From Dyella sp. ASV24 (GTDB lineage: Bacteria; Pseudomonadota; Gammaproteobacteria; Xanthomonadales; Rhodanobacteraceae): 47,126 nucleotides of DNA. The notes under the pieces were generated by a model. That model worked only from the letters and a program-made list of their open reading frames with translations. It made no database searches and was not told the origin of the DNA. The DNA lies in NCBI RefSeq assembly GCF_016428905.1, contig NZ_JAELTQ010000023.1:1-47126 (forward strand). Direction: 5' to 3'. How positions within the stretch are numbered: the stretch's first letter is position 1; each line of letters starts with the position of its first letter. The position numbers were made by a program, and so were the translations under genes. Of the stretch, positions 39,332-47,126 are shown piece after piece.

Positions 39332-39605
39332 TCAGGCCGATGCTGCCGCTACTTCAATCTCAACCATGATTTCAATCGCCAATCGCAACGCATCAAGGCC
39401 GATACGGGCTTGATCGTAGGAAACTGACGTTGGGCAGTTGGACGAAATAGCGAAATCATTTCCCAGAGATGACAACAGGAATCACAACTGCCGGGCCCGG
39501 TAGTACTTGAACTTCCGCCTCTCGAACCCTGCTGTTCGCGGCCATCACTGGCAACCGCTCGGTGAATACGCTCCCTTCGCATTTGGAGCTTATTCGACAC
39601 CACCT
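39332..39605 (-). pseudogene. Protein-like remnant split by a frameshift, downstream of the immunity genes
   Basis: On the minus strand one frame reads ERLPVMAANSRVREAEVQVL and then PGPAVVIPVVISGK before a stop at 39456. A second frame continues NDFAISSNCPTSVSYDQAR and then IGLDALRLAIEIMVEIEVA to a stop at 39332. Removing one A from the AAA at 39459-39461 joins them into SGNDFAIS without a break. The upstream limit is the stop before 39605; an ATG at 39545 is available. The family is not recognised. It could be a decayed third immunity or toxin-tail gene, or two tiny overlapping frames by chance. The rest of the 39114-39589 spacer holds only small palindromes (e.g. CCGGGCCCGG at 39491-39500). 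Confidence 0.35.
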
Positions 39606-39868
39606 CTAATGGTTGCCCATGTCTTATCACACTCAATGACATCCCCATCCCTATCAAACCTAACAAAGGAGGGAACATTGAATGTCGTCTCAATACGTTC
39701 AAAGTCCAGCGGTCGCTTGAGAGCGCAATAAAATCCGGTACGATCCTCGCCCCACTTATATTCCTTGGAAAGTTCATTTCCATGAGCCAGCAACAAATCA
39801 ACTATCGGCTCGAGGTGTAAATAGACGGGTCGTATCGAAGGATTGTAGGCGATATCAGCTTTAGCCAT
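39590..39868 (-). CDS. Small cytoplasmic protein, candidate second immunity or accessory gene
   Basis: The 92-residue soluble protein has no signal peptide or membrane helix. It includes YLHLEPIVDLLLAHGNELS and SFVRFDRDGDVIECDKTWA. I do not recognise the family. Its start overlaps the stop of the preceding 87-residue gene by 8 bases, which in turn overlaps the cdiA stop, so all three should be co-translated. Small, orphan, lower-GC genes directly after a CdiA toxin tip are usually immunity proteins or pieces of a displaced toxin module. Confidence 0.7.
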   Translation of the reverse strand: MAKADIAYNPSIRPVYLHLEPIVDLLLAHGNELSKEYKWGEDRTGFYCALKRPLDFERIETTFNVPSFVRFDRDGDVIECDKTWATIRGGVE

Positions 39869-40127
39869 TGGTTAGTCCGTTACGAGTCTTCCCATAGACC
39901 CGCAGCACGTAGTCATCCCCGACTTCGATCGCAGCACCCTCTGCACACCCTCTCACGTCGGCAGGTGCTCCGGAGAGTTCAATGAACGCGTTTAGTTCTT
40001 TAGAGAAGGTGAGTGTACTGCCCCACCCAGGATGAAGATCACTTTCACCCTTCGCGATGCGCTGGAGACTCGCCATATCGATGGTCTTGCTTGTTCCATC
40101 AATACATTTAATGAGTAGCGGAATCAT
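39861..40127 (-). CDS. Small protein in the CdiI position, candidate immunity protein
   Basis: The 87-residue product starts at the ATG at 40127, which overlaps the cdiA stop as ATGA; the longer frame to 40187 is a shadow inside cdiA. It includes IPLLIKCIDGTSKTIDMASL and FIELSGAPADVRGC and has no export signal. Not recognised. In CDI systems the gene right after cdiA encodes the immunity protein that binds the C-terminal toxin, and the 4-base overlap would keep the two in step. The 60 bases from 40081 contain only 23 G/C, far below the upstream exoprotein, as expected for an exchanged toxin-immunity module. Confidence 0.72.
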   Translation of the reverse strand: MIPLLIKCIDGTSKTIDMASLQRIAKGESDLHPGWGSTLTFSKELNAFIELSGAPADVRGCAEGAAIEVGDDYVLRVYGKTRNGLTNG

Positions 40128-43100
40128 TTCAGAACCCTCAGACGCCAATTGACAATATTGTCCGACTTTATTCCCGGATAGTTCCATTCAAGGTATCCGC
40201 TGGCAGTCAACCCGCCCGGGACAAACTCTTTATAAGGCGCCTCAAGAACGTTTTGTAGTCCAGTCGGATCCTTGAGCTGAAATTCAAGAAGGTACTTGGG
40301 CTGATATGTCAGATCCAAACTTTTTGCGTAGTCCGCACCGGTGGTGATGGAACTTACCTCCTCTGCTGAGCCAAGGAATCCCATGCCCGCAGGATAGCCA
40401 GTTACTGGCTTCCCACCAAAGCTAACAGTGTCCCCTTGCAACAAAGAGAAAGCATCTTGCTCATTGAGTGTTCGCGCAAAGTAACCATCTGAAGGTAGAC
40501 CGTAACTATTCCAAGCGGAGATATCGTAAGCGAGCGGTTGCGTGTTACCCGTGGCTACGTAATTTGGGATCGACGTGTCAGAGATCGGTGTGAATGGGGC
40601 TGTCTCCGGCAGGCGATCCGTCGCCGCCAGTATGATGCCGCCGCCAAGCACTGATCCCAAGGAATAGATCGCTTGATCGCCCTGACTCGAAGGCGACCAC
40701 GCTGGCGTTAGCACACTATTCTGCGACCCTGAGTTTGTACCGCTATTCGCGCTATACGCGTTTGACTCGTCCGCACCCAAGAACGGGATGGCGTCATGTA
40801 TCGCGTTAAGAATACTCATCCCCGCGACATAGATTTTCCCCCCAACATAGGCACCGGCAGACTGATCTTCCGCCTGAGCCGTGTCAGAGAGTGGCGATGT
40901 CACGGTGACTTTGCCGTCCAGTCCTTGCGAATAGTGCATTGCGTCGTTGAACAGGTACCCCGCCGCACCATTGACGGCACCTTGCGTAGCATTCCCCCCA
41001 GTCAACCACGACGCAGCCGCACCGGTACCGGCATGTTCCAGCGTCTGCAGGCCGATGTTGCCATTGGGATCATTACCAAGGCTGTCGGCCACCGATGAAC
41101 TGATAAAGCCATTCTTGAAACTGCCGCCCAGCAGTACGTTAGAGGTGCCGCCCGCAACACCATGGGCGAGCATTGTTGGTGCGCTACCAGGGCCCCAGCC
41201 TTCGTACTGCGCCAGACTGCCTGCGCTGTAGAACAGGCCAGCGCTAACGCCGCCCTGAACTGCGCCATGCAGCATGCCTTGGCCAATGTTCTGGCCTTGC
41301 AGCCCTGCGCTCAGCCCACCACCCTCTGCACCGAGCGCCGCGCCGGTGACGATCGCGTTACCCCAGCCAGCGGCGGCACCCGTTCCTGCGGCTGCCATGG
41401 CGGTTCCAGATCCCGCTTCCGCACCGGCCATCGCGCCCACCGCGGCACTCGCCGCACCCGCCGTAACCGCCACGGCGACGATGGTCACCACCGCCGCCAA
41501 CCCTGCGCCCATGCCTGACTGTGACTGGTCCCAGGTCTTGTGAGTGTCGACCTCACTCATCCAGTTGACGTTGGGGCCGAGCGTGCTCACCCAGGATTGG
41601 CCAGGATTTGCTTCCAGTCTTGCCAGCGCCGCATCCTGGCTCTCGCCGGCGAACTGCCCAAACTGCACGTTGATGCCTTGGGCCGCGTTTACCGACAAGG
41701 GGCCGGTGATGGTGCTCTGCACGTTGGTGGTGCTTTCGATGCCCTGGTTGCTCGTCGCGACGCGATACCAGGACTTCGAATTCATCGTGTGGCTTTCGTT
41801 ATCGACGTTGGCCGCCGTGTCGAAATTCACGGTGCCACCGCTGACGATCGAGGTGCCGGTGGTGCTGTTGAGCGTCGCTGCCTGATACGTTTGATCACCG
41901 CCACTGATCAGGGCGATCCCACCGCCGGCATTCACCTGCGTGCCCTGCGCGGTGCTGATGTCGACCTCGTCGGCGGTCTTCTTGTGGCCGTCCTTGGTGG
42001 CGTCGCTCGATTGCAGGGTGTTGGCGTCGGCGAGCAGGTTGATTTGGCCGCCTGCCACCAGAGCGGCATTGCCACCCGCGGTCAATTTGGCCGCGGCCGC
42101 ATCGATATCGCCGCCAGCCACCACGGACAGGTTGCCGCCCGCACTGAGCTGACTACCTGTCACCGTGACTTGGTCGGACGTGCGGTTCAGAGAGGTCTTG
42201 TCGCCCTGCGCTTCGGCGACATGGTTGTATTGCTCGGTGGTCACGTCATCAAGGATGACGCTGCCGCCGGCCTGCACCGCCAGGTTGTTGCCGGCGGCCA
42301 GCTTGGCGGCCTGACTGTCCAGGTTGCCCCCGGCGACTAGCGACAGGTTACCGCCGGCCGTCACGCTGGAGATAACGGCGCCTTGCGACGCTGTCTGCTC
42401 CTGGAAGCTCACAGGACCGTTTCCGCTGCCGCCTTGGCTGCTTGACGACTGGGTACCCTGCGCGAGGAGGTTGAGATTACCGCCGGCACTCAGCAGCGCA
42501 TTACCGCCTGAACTGACGCCACTCCCGATCAGCGTGAGGTCGCCGCCAGCGATCATGCTGAGGTTGCCCCCCGCACTGATCGCGGTGGGACCTGTTACCA
42601 CCTTGGCACCGTTCCACTGCGGTACCGGGCCCGTGCTGATGATGTTGCCACCCGCGACCATGGCGAGGTTGCCGGTGGCACTGATCGTGGCGGCGCTTGC
42701 CCACGGCACCGAGGGCGCGGTGTTGATGAGGTTGCCGCCGGCCAGCAGGCTGACGTTGCCGCCGCTGATCGCGCCTTGATTCGTCAGATCGCCTTGTGTG
42801 GCGATGGCCAGTTGTTGCGCACCACTGATTGTGCCGGTGTTGATTAACGTATCGGCGAGGATCGTGGTGCTCTGCGTGCCGGTCAGCGTGCCATCGTTAG
42901 TGACGATGCCCGAGGCTTTGATGTTGACGTTCTGACCGGCGATTAATGCGCCGTTGCTTTCCAACTGATCGGCACTGGCCTTGCTCAGGTACACCACCGG
43001 CACAAGCACTTCCTGGCCGTCCACCACTTCATCGACCAGCCACACGATGTCGGAGCTGAGCCCCGCGATCTGCGAGGAGGTCAAGGGTTGCCCCAGGGTG

Positions 43101-46100
43101 AGGCCCAGGGCCTGCGCCTGGTTCGCTGCATCCTGCATCAACGCTTGATACTGGTCTGCCGCATCGGAAGCGCCGTTGAGAACGCGCCGGCCCGTGAGCT
43201 GCAAGATCTGGTCTTGCACCAGGCTCTGTTCGTAGTAGCCATCGCCCAGACGCTTCTGCATGTCCGCCGGATCGTCACCCAACGCTTGCAGCAGATAGTT
43301 CGAGCTGGTTACCGGGCCTTGTGCAAACCGCGCCGTGGTGGTGACCAAGAAGGGAGCGTTGGGCGACAGGTTGTCGTGGTACATGCCATTGGATGGCGGT
43401 ACCAGGCCTGGCAGCGGATGGTCGATCGAGCCGAGGACCTGACCGGTAGCGCCGGCTGTGCCATTGCCACCCTGGACGGAGCTGCCGGAGGCTCCCGCAA
43501 AACCACCGGCGCCGGAGGCACTAGCACCTTGCGTACCCGCGACCGCGCCCGCGCTCCCGGCCTGGGCGCCCTGGGCATTTCCGAGTCCGGTGTTGCCCGA
43601 CCCGGCCAAGCTACCCGTGGTGATCCCGCTGCCACCGCCGTTCGCACCCACGGCCGTATTGTTGATGTTTCCGCCAGCGATACTCACGGTGCCGCCGGCC
43701 GTGATGTAGGAGCCCATCGCCACGCCGGTGGTAGTGGTCGTGCTGGTGTTGCTGGTGGTCTCGATGTTGTCCGGAGCGCAAGGGGTATGCGAGCCACCGG
43801 ACTGGTAGCAATCGGAATAATTGTCTTCAATCGTGCGTGTGACGGTCTGTGTCTGCACCGTTTGTTGCACGCTGATCGCTTCATTAGTGATCGTGGCTGG
43901 ATTGCCCGTGACCAGGTTGCCATTGGCATCCGTGGAGGCACCACTGCCGTTGATCAGTAAGTTGTTCCCGGCCGCAATGGTCGAGACGTGGTTGAGCAAG
44001 CTGCCGGTGGTGATCGCGATATTGCCGCCGGCAGTAATGACGCCCGCAGCACTGGCCGAGCTCAACGTTTGCTCGGAGACCACCGTGTTGGTGATCCACA
44101 CGCTAGGGTCTTGCACGTAGCACTGGTTGTGAGGCGCTCCGAGGCAGTATTCCTCGTTGCGGGGCCCGTTCGGGCCGCTGCCACTGACAATGGTGTAGCC
44201 GAGGTCAATCGATACCGGTGTTACACCGCTCACGGTCGGCAGGATGCGTCGGGTGTTAGTGATCGTATCGGCATTGAGGGTGAGGTTGCCGTTTGCCTCG
44301 ATGCGGCCGGAGCTATTGAGCAGCGTACTCACGCTGCCGCCCGGCGTGCGTCCACCGATGCTGAGGTCACCGCCGCTGTAGATCTCTGCATCAATGTTCG
44401 TGAGCGACGTGCCGACCATGAACTTCAGCGATTGCGCCGCGCCGATAAAGCCCTGACCATAGTCGACGGGCGCCATCGTGGCGCCAAGGTCCTGGCCGTT
44501 GGTGAGGGTGTTGGCCGCGATAGTCACCGCGTTGCCGCTGATGTTGCCTATGTTGGAGAGGCTCCCAGCAGTGATTGCCAGCGTGTCGCCTTCCAGGTCG
44601 CCGCTGGCTTGGTTGTCGAGAGCACCGCTAACGTTGACGTTGGCCACACCGCTACCGTTGTTGGCACTGGCGTTGATGGTGCCCTGATTGATCAGGTTGG
44701 CGGCCGTAACGTTGAGCGTACCCGGGGTCTGCAGCGTGCCCTGGTTGGTGAGGGTGCCGTCGACTGTTAGATCGAGAGCGCCGTTACTCTGCAACTGCTG
44801 GCCGGTGCCGTTGGTGAAATCGCCAGTAGCGTGCAGATCCAATGACTGCGCGCCATTCAGTGTGCCCGCACCGGTAAGGCTAGCCAGCGTCACATGCAGG
44901 GCGTTCGCCGTGATGGTGCCGCCGCTGTTGCTCAACGTCGGTGCAGTCAGCCAGAGCGAGGCACCCTGCACCCGGCCGTTGTTATCGTTGGTCAGCGACG
45001 CGATGTTCAGTGTTACGTTGTCGACAGCACCGAATTGTCCGCCCTTGTTGTTGAGCGTCGCAGCCGTATTCTGAAAACTCAGGTTGCGTGTGGCGTAGAC
45101 GGTACCACCGGCATTGGACAACGCCCCGACCCCATCGAGGGTGAGATCACGTTGTGCGACCACGCTGCCGCCCGCACTGTTGTCTAGCGAGGCCGCCCGC
45201 AATGTGACATCGCCGCCACGGTTACCGATGGTGCCGCCTTCGTTGGCGATCGCGCCAGCCGTGGTAAGCGTTAGCGTCGCATTCGGATCGGCCGTATTGC
45301 CGGCCAGCAATTGACCACCGGTGTTGGTGATCGATGCGGCAGTGATCGTTGCAGCTGACGACGCATCGACGTGGCCACCGGTATTGTCCAGCAGACCGCC
45401 GGCCGTCAGGGTGAGGTTGCCGCCGGTCTGCAACAGGCCGCTCTTCGTGTTGCTGAGGGTGCTGTTGCTGGCGAGGGTCAGATCGTGAGCGGCGTAGATG
45501 GTGCCGCCGATGTTATTGATCGTGCCGGCCTGAAGGTTCGACGTGCCTTGCGCACCGATAAGGCCACCAGCATCGTTGCTCAGCGCCTGCGTGATGTTCA
45601 CGGTGAGTGACCCACTGTCGCTACGCTGGATTACCTGGCCGCCGGTGTTATCCAGCGATGTCTCAGTGATTGCAACGGTGTTCTGACCATCCAGCACGCC
45701 GCCCGCATTGACGAGCGTGCTGCCGGTCACAGCGAGGCCATTACTGGCTTGGATTTCGCCTTGCGTGTTATCCAGCGTCGCTACGTTCAACCCAACGTGC
45801 TGGCCATGCATGCCTTGCGTGCCACTCGTGTTGCTATTGAGCAGCGACGCAGCCTGCACGGTCAGGTCGCCGCCAGCAACGATTGCACCGCCCTGGCTGC
45901 TGTCCAGCGTGCCGGTCACCGTGGCTTCGATGGCCTGCTGCGTGGCAATGGAGCCACCATGGTTACTCAACGCCCCCGCGGCGAGCTGCATATCGCCGTT
46001 ACTGACCATCGAGCCCGTGTCATTGACGAGCTGACCATCGACGTTGACGACCAGGGGCGAAGTACTGGCGGCCTGGACGGTGCCGTGAGTGTTATCGAGA

Positions 46101-47126
46101 CTACCGACATGCACCGTCGTGGCGCCCGCCGTTCGGAACGTGCCTTGGGTATTGTCAAAGGCGTTCGTGACCGTGAGGATCGAGGCATCCGTACCGGCAG
46201 CCTGCAATGTGCCGCCCACATTGGTCAGCGAGGCCGCGTTCGCCTGCAACGCACCATTGGTGCTGACTTGGCCACCCCTGTTATTCCAGGCACCGCCGAC
46301 CTGCACTATCAATGGCGAAGCACCTACCGCCTGCAGTGAGCCTTTGGCGGTGCTCAACGTAGTAGCGATAAGGCTGATGGCCTGTGCTGACGTTGTGCCT
46401 CCGCTCAAATCCACCTGGCCACCAGTAACGACAAGCTGACCGTTGCTGGCCATAGTGCCGTTGGATCCATTGAGCGTGGCCGTGTGGATCGCCAGTGTTC
46501 CGTTGCCAGCATGCTGGATCGAACCCTGGGCGTTGTTGAGTGTCGAGGCCGCCAGCGTCAGGTCGCCATCCGCGGTGATCAGCCCATGCTGACTGTTGTC
46601 GAGCAACCCGCTGGCCGACACGGTTAGCGGTGACGCGACGCCAGTCCCCTCTTCAGACGCACCACCCGCTTGCACGATACCGCCTTGATTGATCAGGTCA
46701 CCCACTTGAAGAGTGGTCGCGCCTTGCGCGGCAAGCGTGCCACCCGTGTTATCCAGTCGGTCCGTCACAGTGATGTCAGTGGCCGCGGTGCCTGCCGCCA
46801 AGAGTGAGCCGCCAGCGTTGGTAAGCGAGACCGCGTTCACTTGCAACGCGCCATTGGTGCTGACCTTGCCGCCGGTGTTATCCCAAGCGCCATTCACGGC
46901 GAGCTGCAACGGTGAGCCAGCGGCTGCGACGAGGGTGCCGTGCGAGGTGCTTAGCGCCCCGGTCGACATCGATACCTGCTGTGCCGAGGTGGTGCCACCG
47001 CTCAGATCCGTGGTCGCGCCAGTGAGGATCAACTGGCCGTTGCTACCAATCGTGCCGCCTGCACCATTGAGCGTAGTCGCATTGATGCGTAGCGTTCCCT
47101 TGCCCGCGTGCTGGATCGCACCCTGC
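40124..47126 (-). CDS. cdiA: CdiA/FhaB-type contact-dependent inhibition exoprotein, 5' end beyond window
   Basis: The reading frame has no stop from the right edge to 40124 (2333 codons seen; the N-terminal export domain is outside). FHA-type repeats such as ALDNTGG and LTNAGGSL fill about 44250-47126. A Cys-bearing segment lies near 43760-44200, followed by a Gly/Ala-rich linker (43430-43690). The conserved central block QKRLGDGYYEQSLVQ and SSDIVWLVDEVVDG lies at about 43000-43320. A second set of hemagglutinin repeats (SAGGNLSLVAGG) spans about 41800-42960. A DUF637-like pretoxin segment with THKTWDQSQSGMG and Ala/Gly-rich hydrophobic stretches comes at 41000-41560. The last ~170 residues are the variable toxin tip, and no VENN motif is seen. 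The protein should be secreted by a CdiB partner encoded beyond the window. Confidence 0.9.
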   Translation of the reverse strand, partial: QGAIQHAGKGTLRINATTLNGAGGTIGSNGQLILTGATTDLSGGTTSAQQVSMSTGALSTSHGTLVAAAGSPLQLAVNGAWDNTGGKVSTNGALQVNAVSLTNAGGSLLAAGTAATDITVTDRLDNTGGTLAAQGATTLQVGDLINQGGIVQAGGASEEGTGVASPLTVSASGLLDNSQHGLITADGDLTLAASTLNNAQGSIQHAGNGTLAIHTATLNGSNGTMASNGQLVVTGGQVDLSGGTTSAQAISLIATTLSTAKGSLQAVGASPLIVQVGGAWNNRGGQVSTNGALQANAASLTNVGGTLQAAGTDASILTVTNAFDNTQGTFRTAGATTVHVGSLDNTHGTVQAASTSPLVVNVDGQLVNDTGSMVSNGDMQLAAGALSNHGGSIATQQAIEATVTGTLDSSQGGAIVAGGDLTVQAASLLNSNTSGTQGMHGQHVGLNVATLDNTQGEIQASNGLAVTGSTLVNAGGVLDGQNTVAITETSLDNTGGQVIQRSDSGSLTVNITQALSNDAGGLIGAQGTSNLQAGTINNIGGTIYAAHDLTLASNSTLSNTKSGLLQTGGNLTLTAGGLLDNTGGHVDASSAATITAASITNTGGQLLAGNTADPNATLTLTTAGAIANEGGTIGNRGGDVTLRAASLDNSAGGSVVAQRDLTLDGVGALSNAGGTVYATRNLSFQNTAATLNNKGGQFGAVDNVTLNIASLTNDNNGRVQGASLWLTAPTLSNSGGTITANALHVTLASLTGAGTLNGAQSLDLHATGDFTNGTGQQLQSNGALDLTVDGTLTNQGTLQTPGTLNVTAANLINQGTINASANNGSGVANVNVSGALDNQASGDLEGDTLAITAGSLSNIGNISGNAVTIAANTLTNGQDLGATMAPVDYGQGFIGAAQSLKFMVGTSLTNIDAEIYSGGDLSIGGRTPGGSVSTLLNSSGRIEANGNLTLNADTITNTRRILPTVSGVTPVSIDLGYTIVSGSGPNGPRNEEYCLGAPHNQCYVQDPSVWITNTVVSEQTLSSASAAGVITAGGNIAITTGSLLNHVSTIAAGNNLLINGSGASTDANGNLVTGNPATITNEAISVQQTVQTQTVTRTIEDNYSDCYQSGGSHTPCAPDNIETTSNTSTTTTTGVAMGSYITAGGTVSIAGGNINNTAVGANGGGSGITTGSLAGSGNTGLGNAQGAQAGSAGAVAGTQGASASGAGGFAGASGSSVQGGNGTAGATGQVLGSIDHPLPGLVPPSNGMYHDNLSPNAPFLVTTTARFAQGPVTSSNYLLQALGDDPADMQKRLGDGYYEQSLVQDQILQLTGRRVLNGASDAADQYQALMQDAANQAQALGLTLGQPLTSSQIAGLSSDIVWLVDEVVDGQEVLVPVVYLSKASADQLESNGALIAGQNVNIKASGIVTNDGTLTGTQSTTILADTLINTGTISGAQQLAIATQGDLTNQGAISGGNVSLLAGGNLINTAPSVPWASAATISATGNLAMVAGGNIISTGPVPQWNGAKVVTGPTAISAGGNLSMIAGGDLTLIGSGVSSGGNALLSAGGNLNLLAQGTQSSSSQGGSGNGPVSFQEQTASQGAVISSVTAGGNLSLVAGGNLDSQAAKLAAGNNLAVQAGGSVILDDVTTEQYNHVAEAQGDKTSLNRTSDQVTVTGSQLSAGGNLSVVAGGDIDAAAAKLTAGGNAALVAGGQINLLADANTLQSSDATKDGHKKTADEVDISTAQGTQVNAGGGIALISGGDQTYQAATLNSTTGTSIVSGGTVNFDTAANVDNESHTMNSKSWYRVATSNQGIESTTNVQSTITGPLSVNAAQGINVQFGQFAGESQDAALARLEANPGQSWVSTLGPNVNWMSEVDTHKTWDQSQSGMGAGLAAVVTIVAVAVTAGAASAAVGAMAGAEAGSGTAMAAAGTGAAAGWGNAIVTGAALGAEGGGLSAGLQGQNIGQGMLHGAVQGGVSAGLFYSAGSLAQYEGWGPGSAPTMLAHGVAGGTSNVLLGGSFKNGFISSSVADSLGNDPNGNIGLQTLEHAGTGAAASWLTGGNATQGAVNGAAGYLFNDAMHYSQGLDGKVTVTSPLSDTAQAEDQSAGAYVGGKIYVAGMSILNAIHDAIPFLGADESNAYSANSGTNSGSQNSVLTPAWSPSSQGDQAIYSLGSVLGGGIILAATDRLPETAPFTPISDTSIPNYVATGNTQPLAYDISAWNSYGLPSDGYFARTLNEQDAFSLLQGDTVSFGGKPVTGYPAGMGFLGSAEEVSSITTGADYAKSLDLTYQPKYLLEFQLKDPTGLQNVLEAPYKEFVPGGLTASGYLEWNYPGIKSDNIVNWRLRVLK
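45933..47126 (-). repeat. Long imperfect tandem repeat (about 597 bp, 199 codons) in cdiA
   Basis: The words around GCCAGCATGCTGGATCG at 46505 and GCCCGCGTGCTGGATCG at 47102 are 597 bases apart in the same frame. Whole protein units align: each has IQHAGxGTL, then DLSGGTTSAQ, then QVSTNGALQ or KVSTNGALQ. The second unit runs off the right edge, so the copy number is unknown. Confidence 0.75.

Noticed and set aside
39479..39512. tRNA-like 3' end (GGAAGTTCAAG...CCGGGCCC) on the minus strand
   Set aside because: The T-arm does not pair (GGAAG has no CTTCC partner) and no acceptor, D or anticodon arm can be found.
40130..47126. CRISPR-like or satellite array from the repetitive text
   Set aside because: The repeats are in frame within one open reading frame and encode FHA/hemagglutinin units.

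Overview
The window looks like a high-GC gammaproteobacterial chromosome, most likely Lysobacterales (Xanthomonadales), perhaps Rhodanobacteraceae. The evidence is the style of the TonB-dependent receptor plug, the gene content of the xyloglucan locus and the wbp-type surface polysaccharide genes. This is an inference; no rRNA or housekeeping marker is present. Nearly everything is on the minus strand, so operons read from right to left; only xylR and an alpha-L-fucosidase gene are on the plus strand. || REGION 1 (1-14441): a surface polysaccharide (O-antigen or exopolysaccharide) cluster. In transcription order it holds a NodB-type deacetylase and a formyltransferase, then an ~900 bp stretch without a supported gene, a Wzb-type phosphatase, a Wzc-type tyrosine autokinase, wbpB-wbpD-wbpE (synthesis of a 2,3-diacetamido-uronic acid sugar nucleotide), an HPr-kinase-like P-loop protein, a glycosyltransferase, a Wzx-type flippase, a second glycosyltransferase and a Wzy-type polymerase cut by the left edge. 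|| REGION 2 (14804-24133): a xylose catabolic operon, dgoD-xylB-xylA-xylose transporter-GH31, divergent from its probable regulator xylR. The last gene is a secreted alpha-xylosidase-type GH31, so release of xylose from xyloglucan is tied genetically to its import and isomerisation. || REGION 3 (24206-39113): a xyloglucan utilisation locus. One tightly coupled minus-strand operon encodes a TonB-dependent receptor, a GH74 xyloglucanase, a CE20/SIAE-like acetylesterase, a GH35 beta-galactosidase and a GH3 beta-glucosidase. A divergent GH29 alpha-L-fucosidase and a convergent Tat-exported GH43 flank it. A 14-base motif is shared between the xylR-dgoD and receptor-fucosidase divergent promoters, which suggests one regulon. 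In the model, GH74 and the receptor cut and import the polymer; periplasmic esterase, fucosidase, galactosidase, xylosidase and glucosidase strip it; xylose goes through XylA/XylB and galactose perhaps through DgoD. || REGION 4 (39332-47126): the 3' part of a contact-dependent inhibition (CdiA/FhaB-type) exoprotein, open at the right edge. It is followed by two small overlapping genes in the position of immunity genes and then by a protein-like, apparently frameshifted remnant. The toxin tip is not recognised and is the best candidate for something undescribed.
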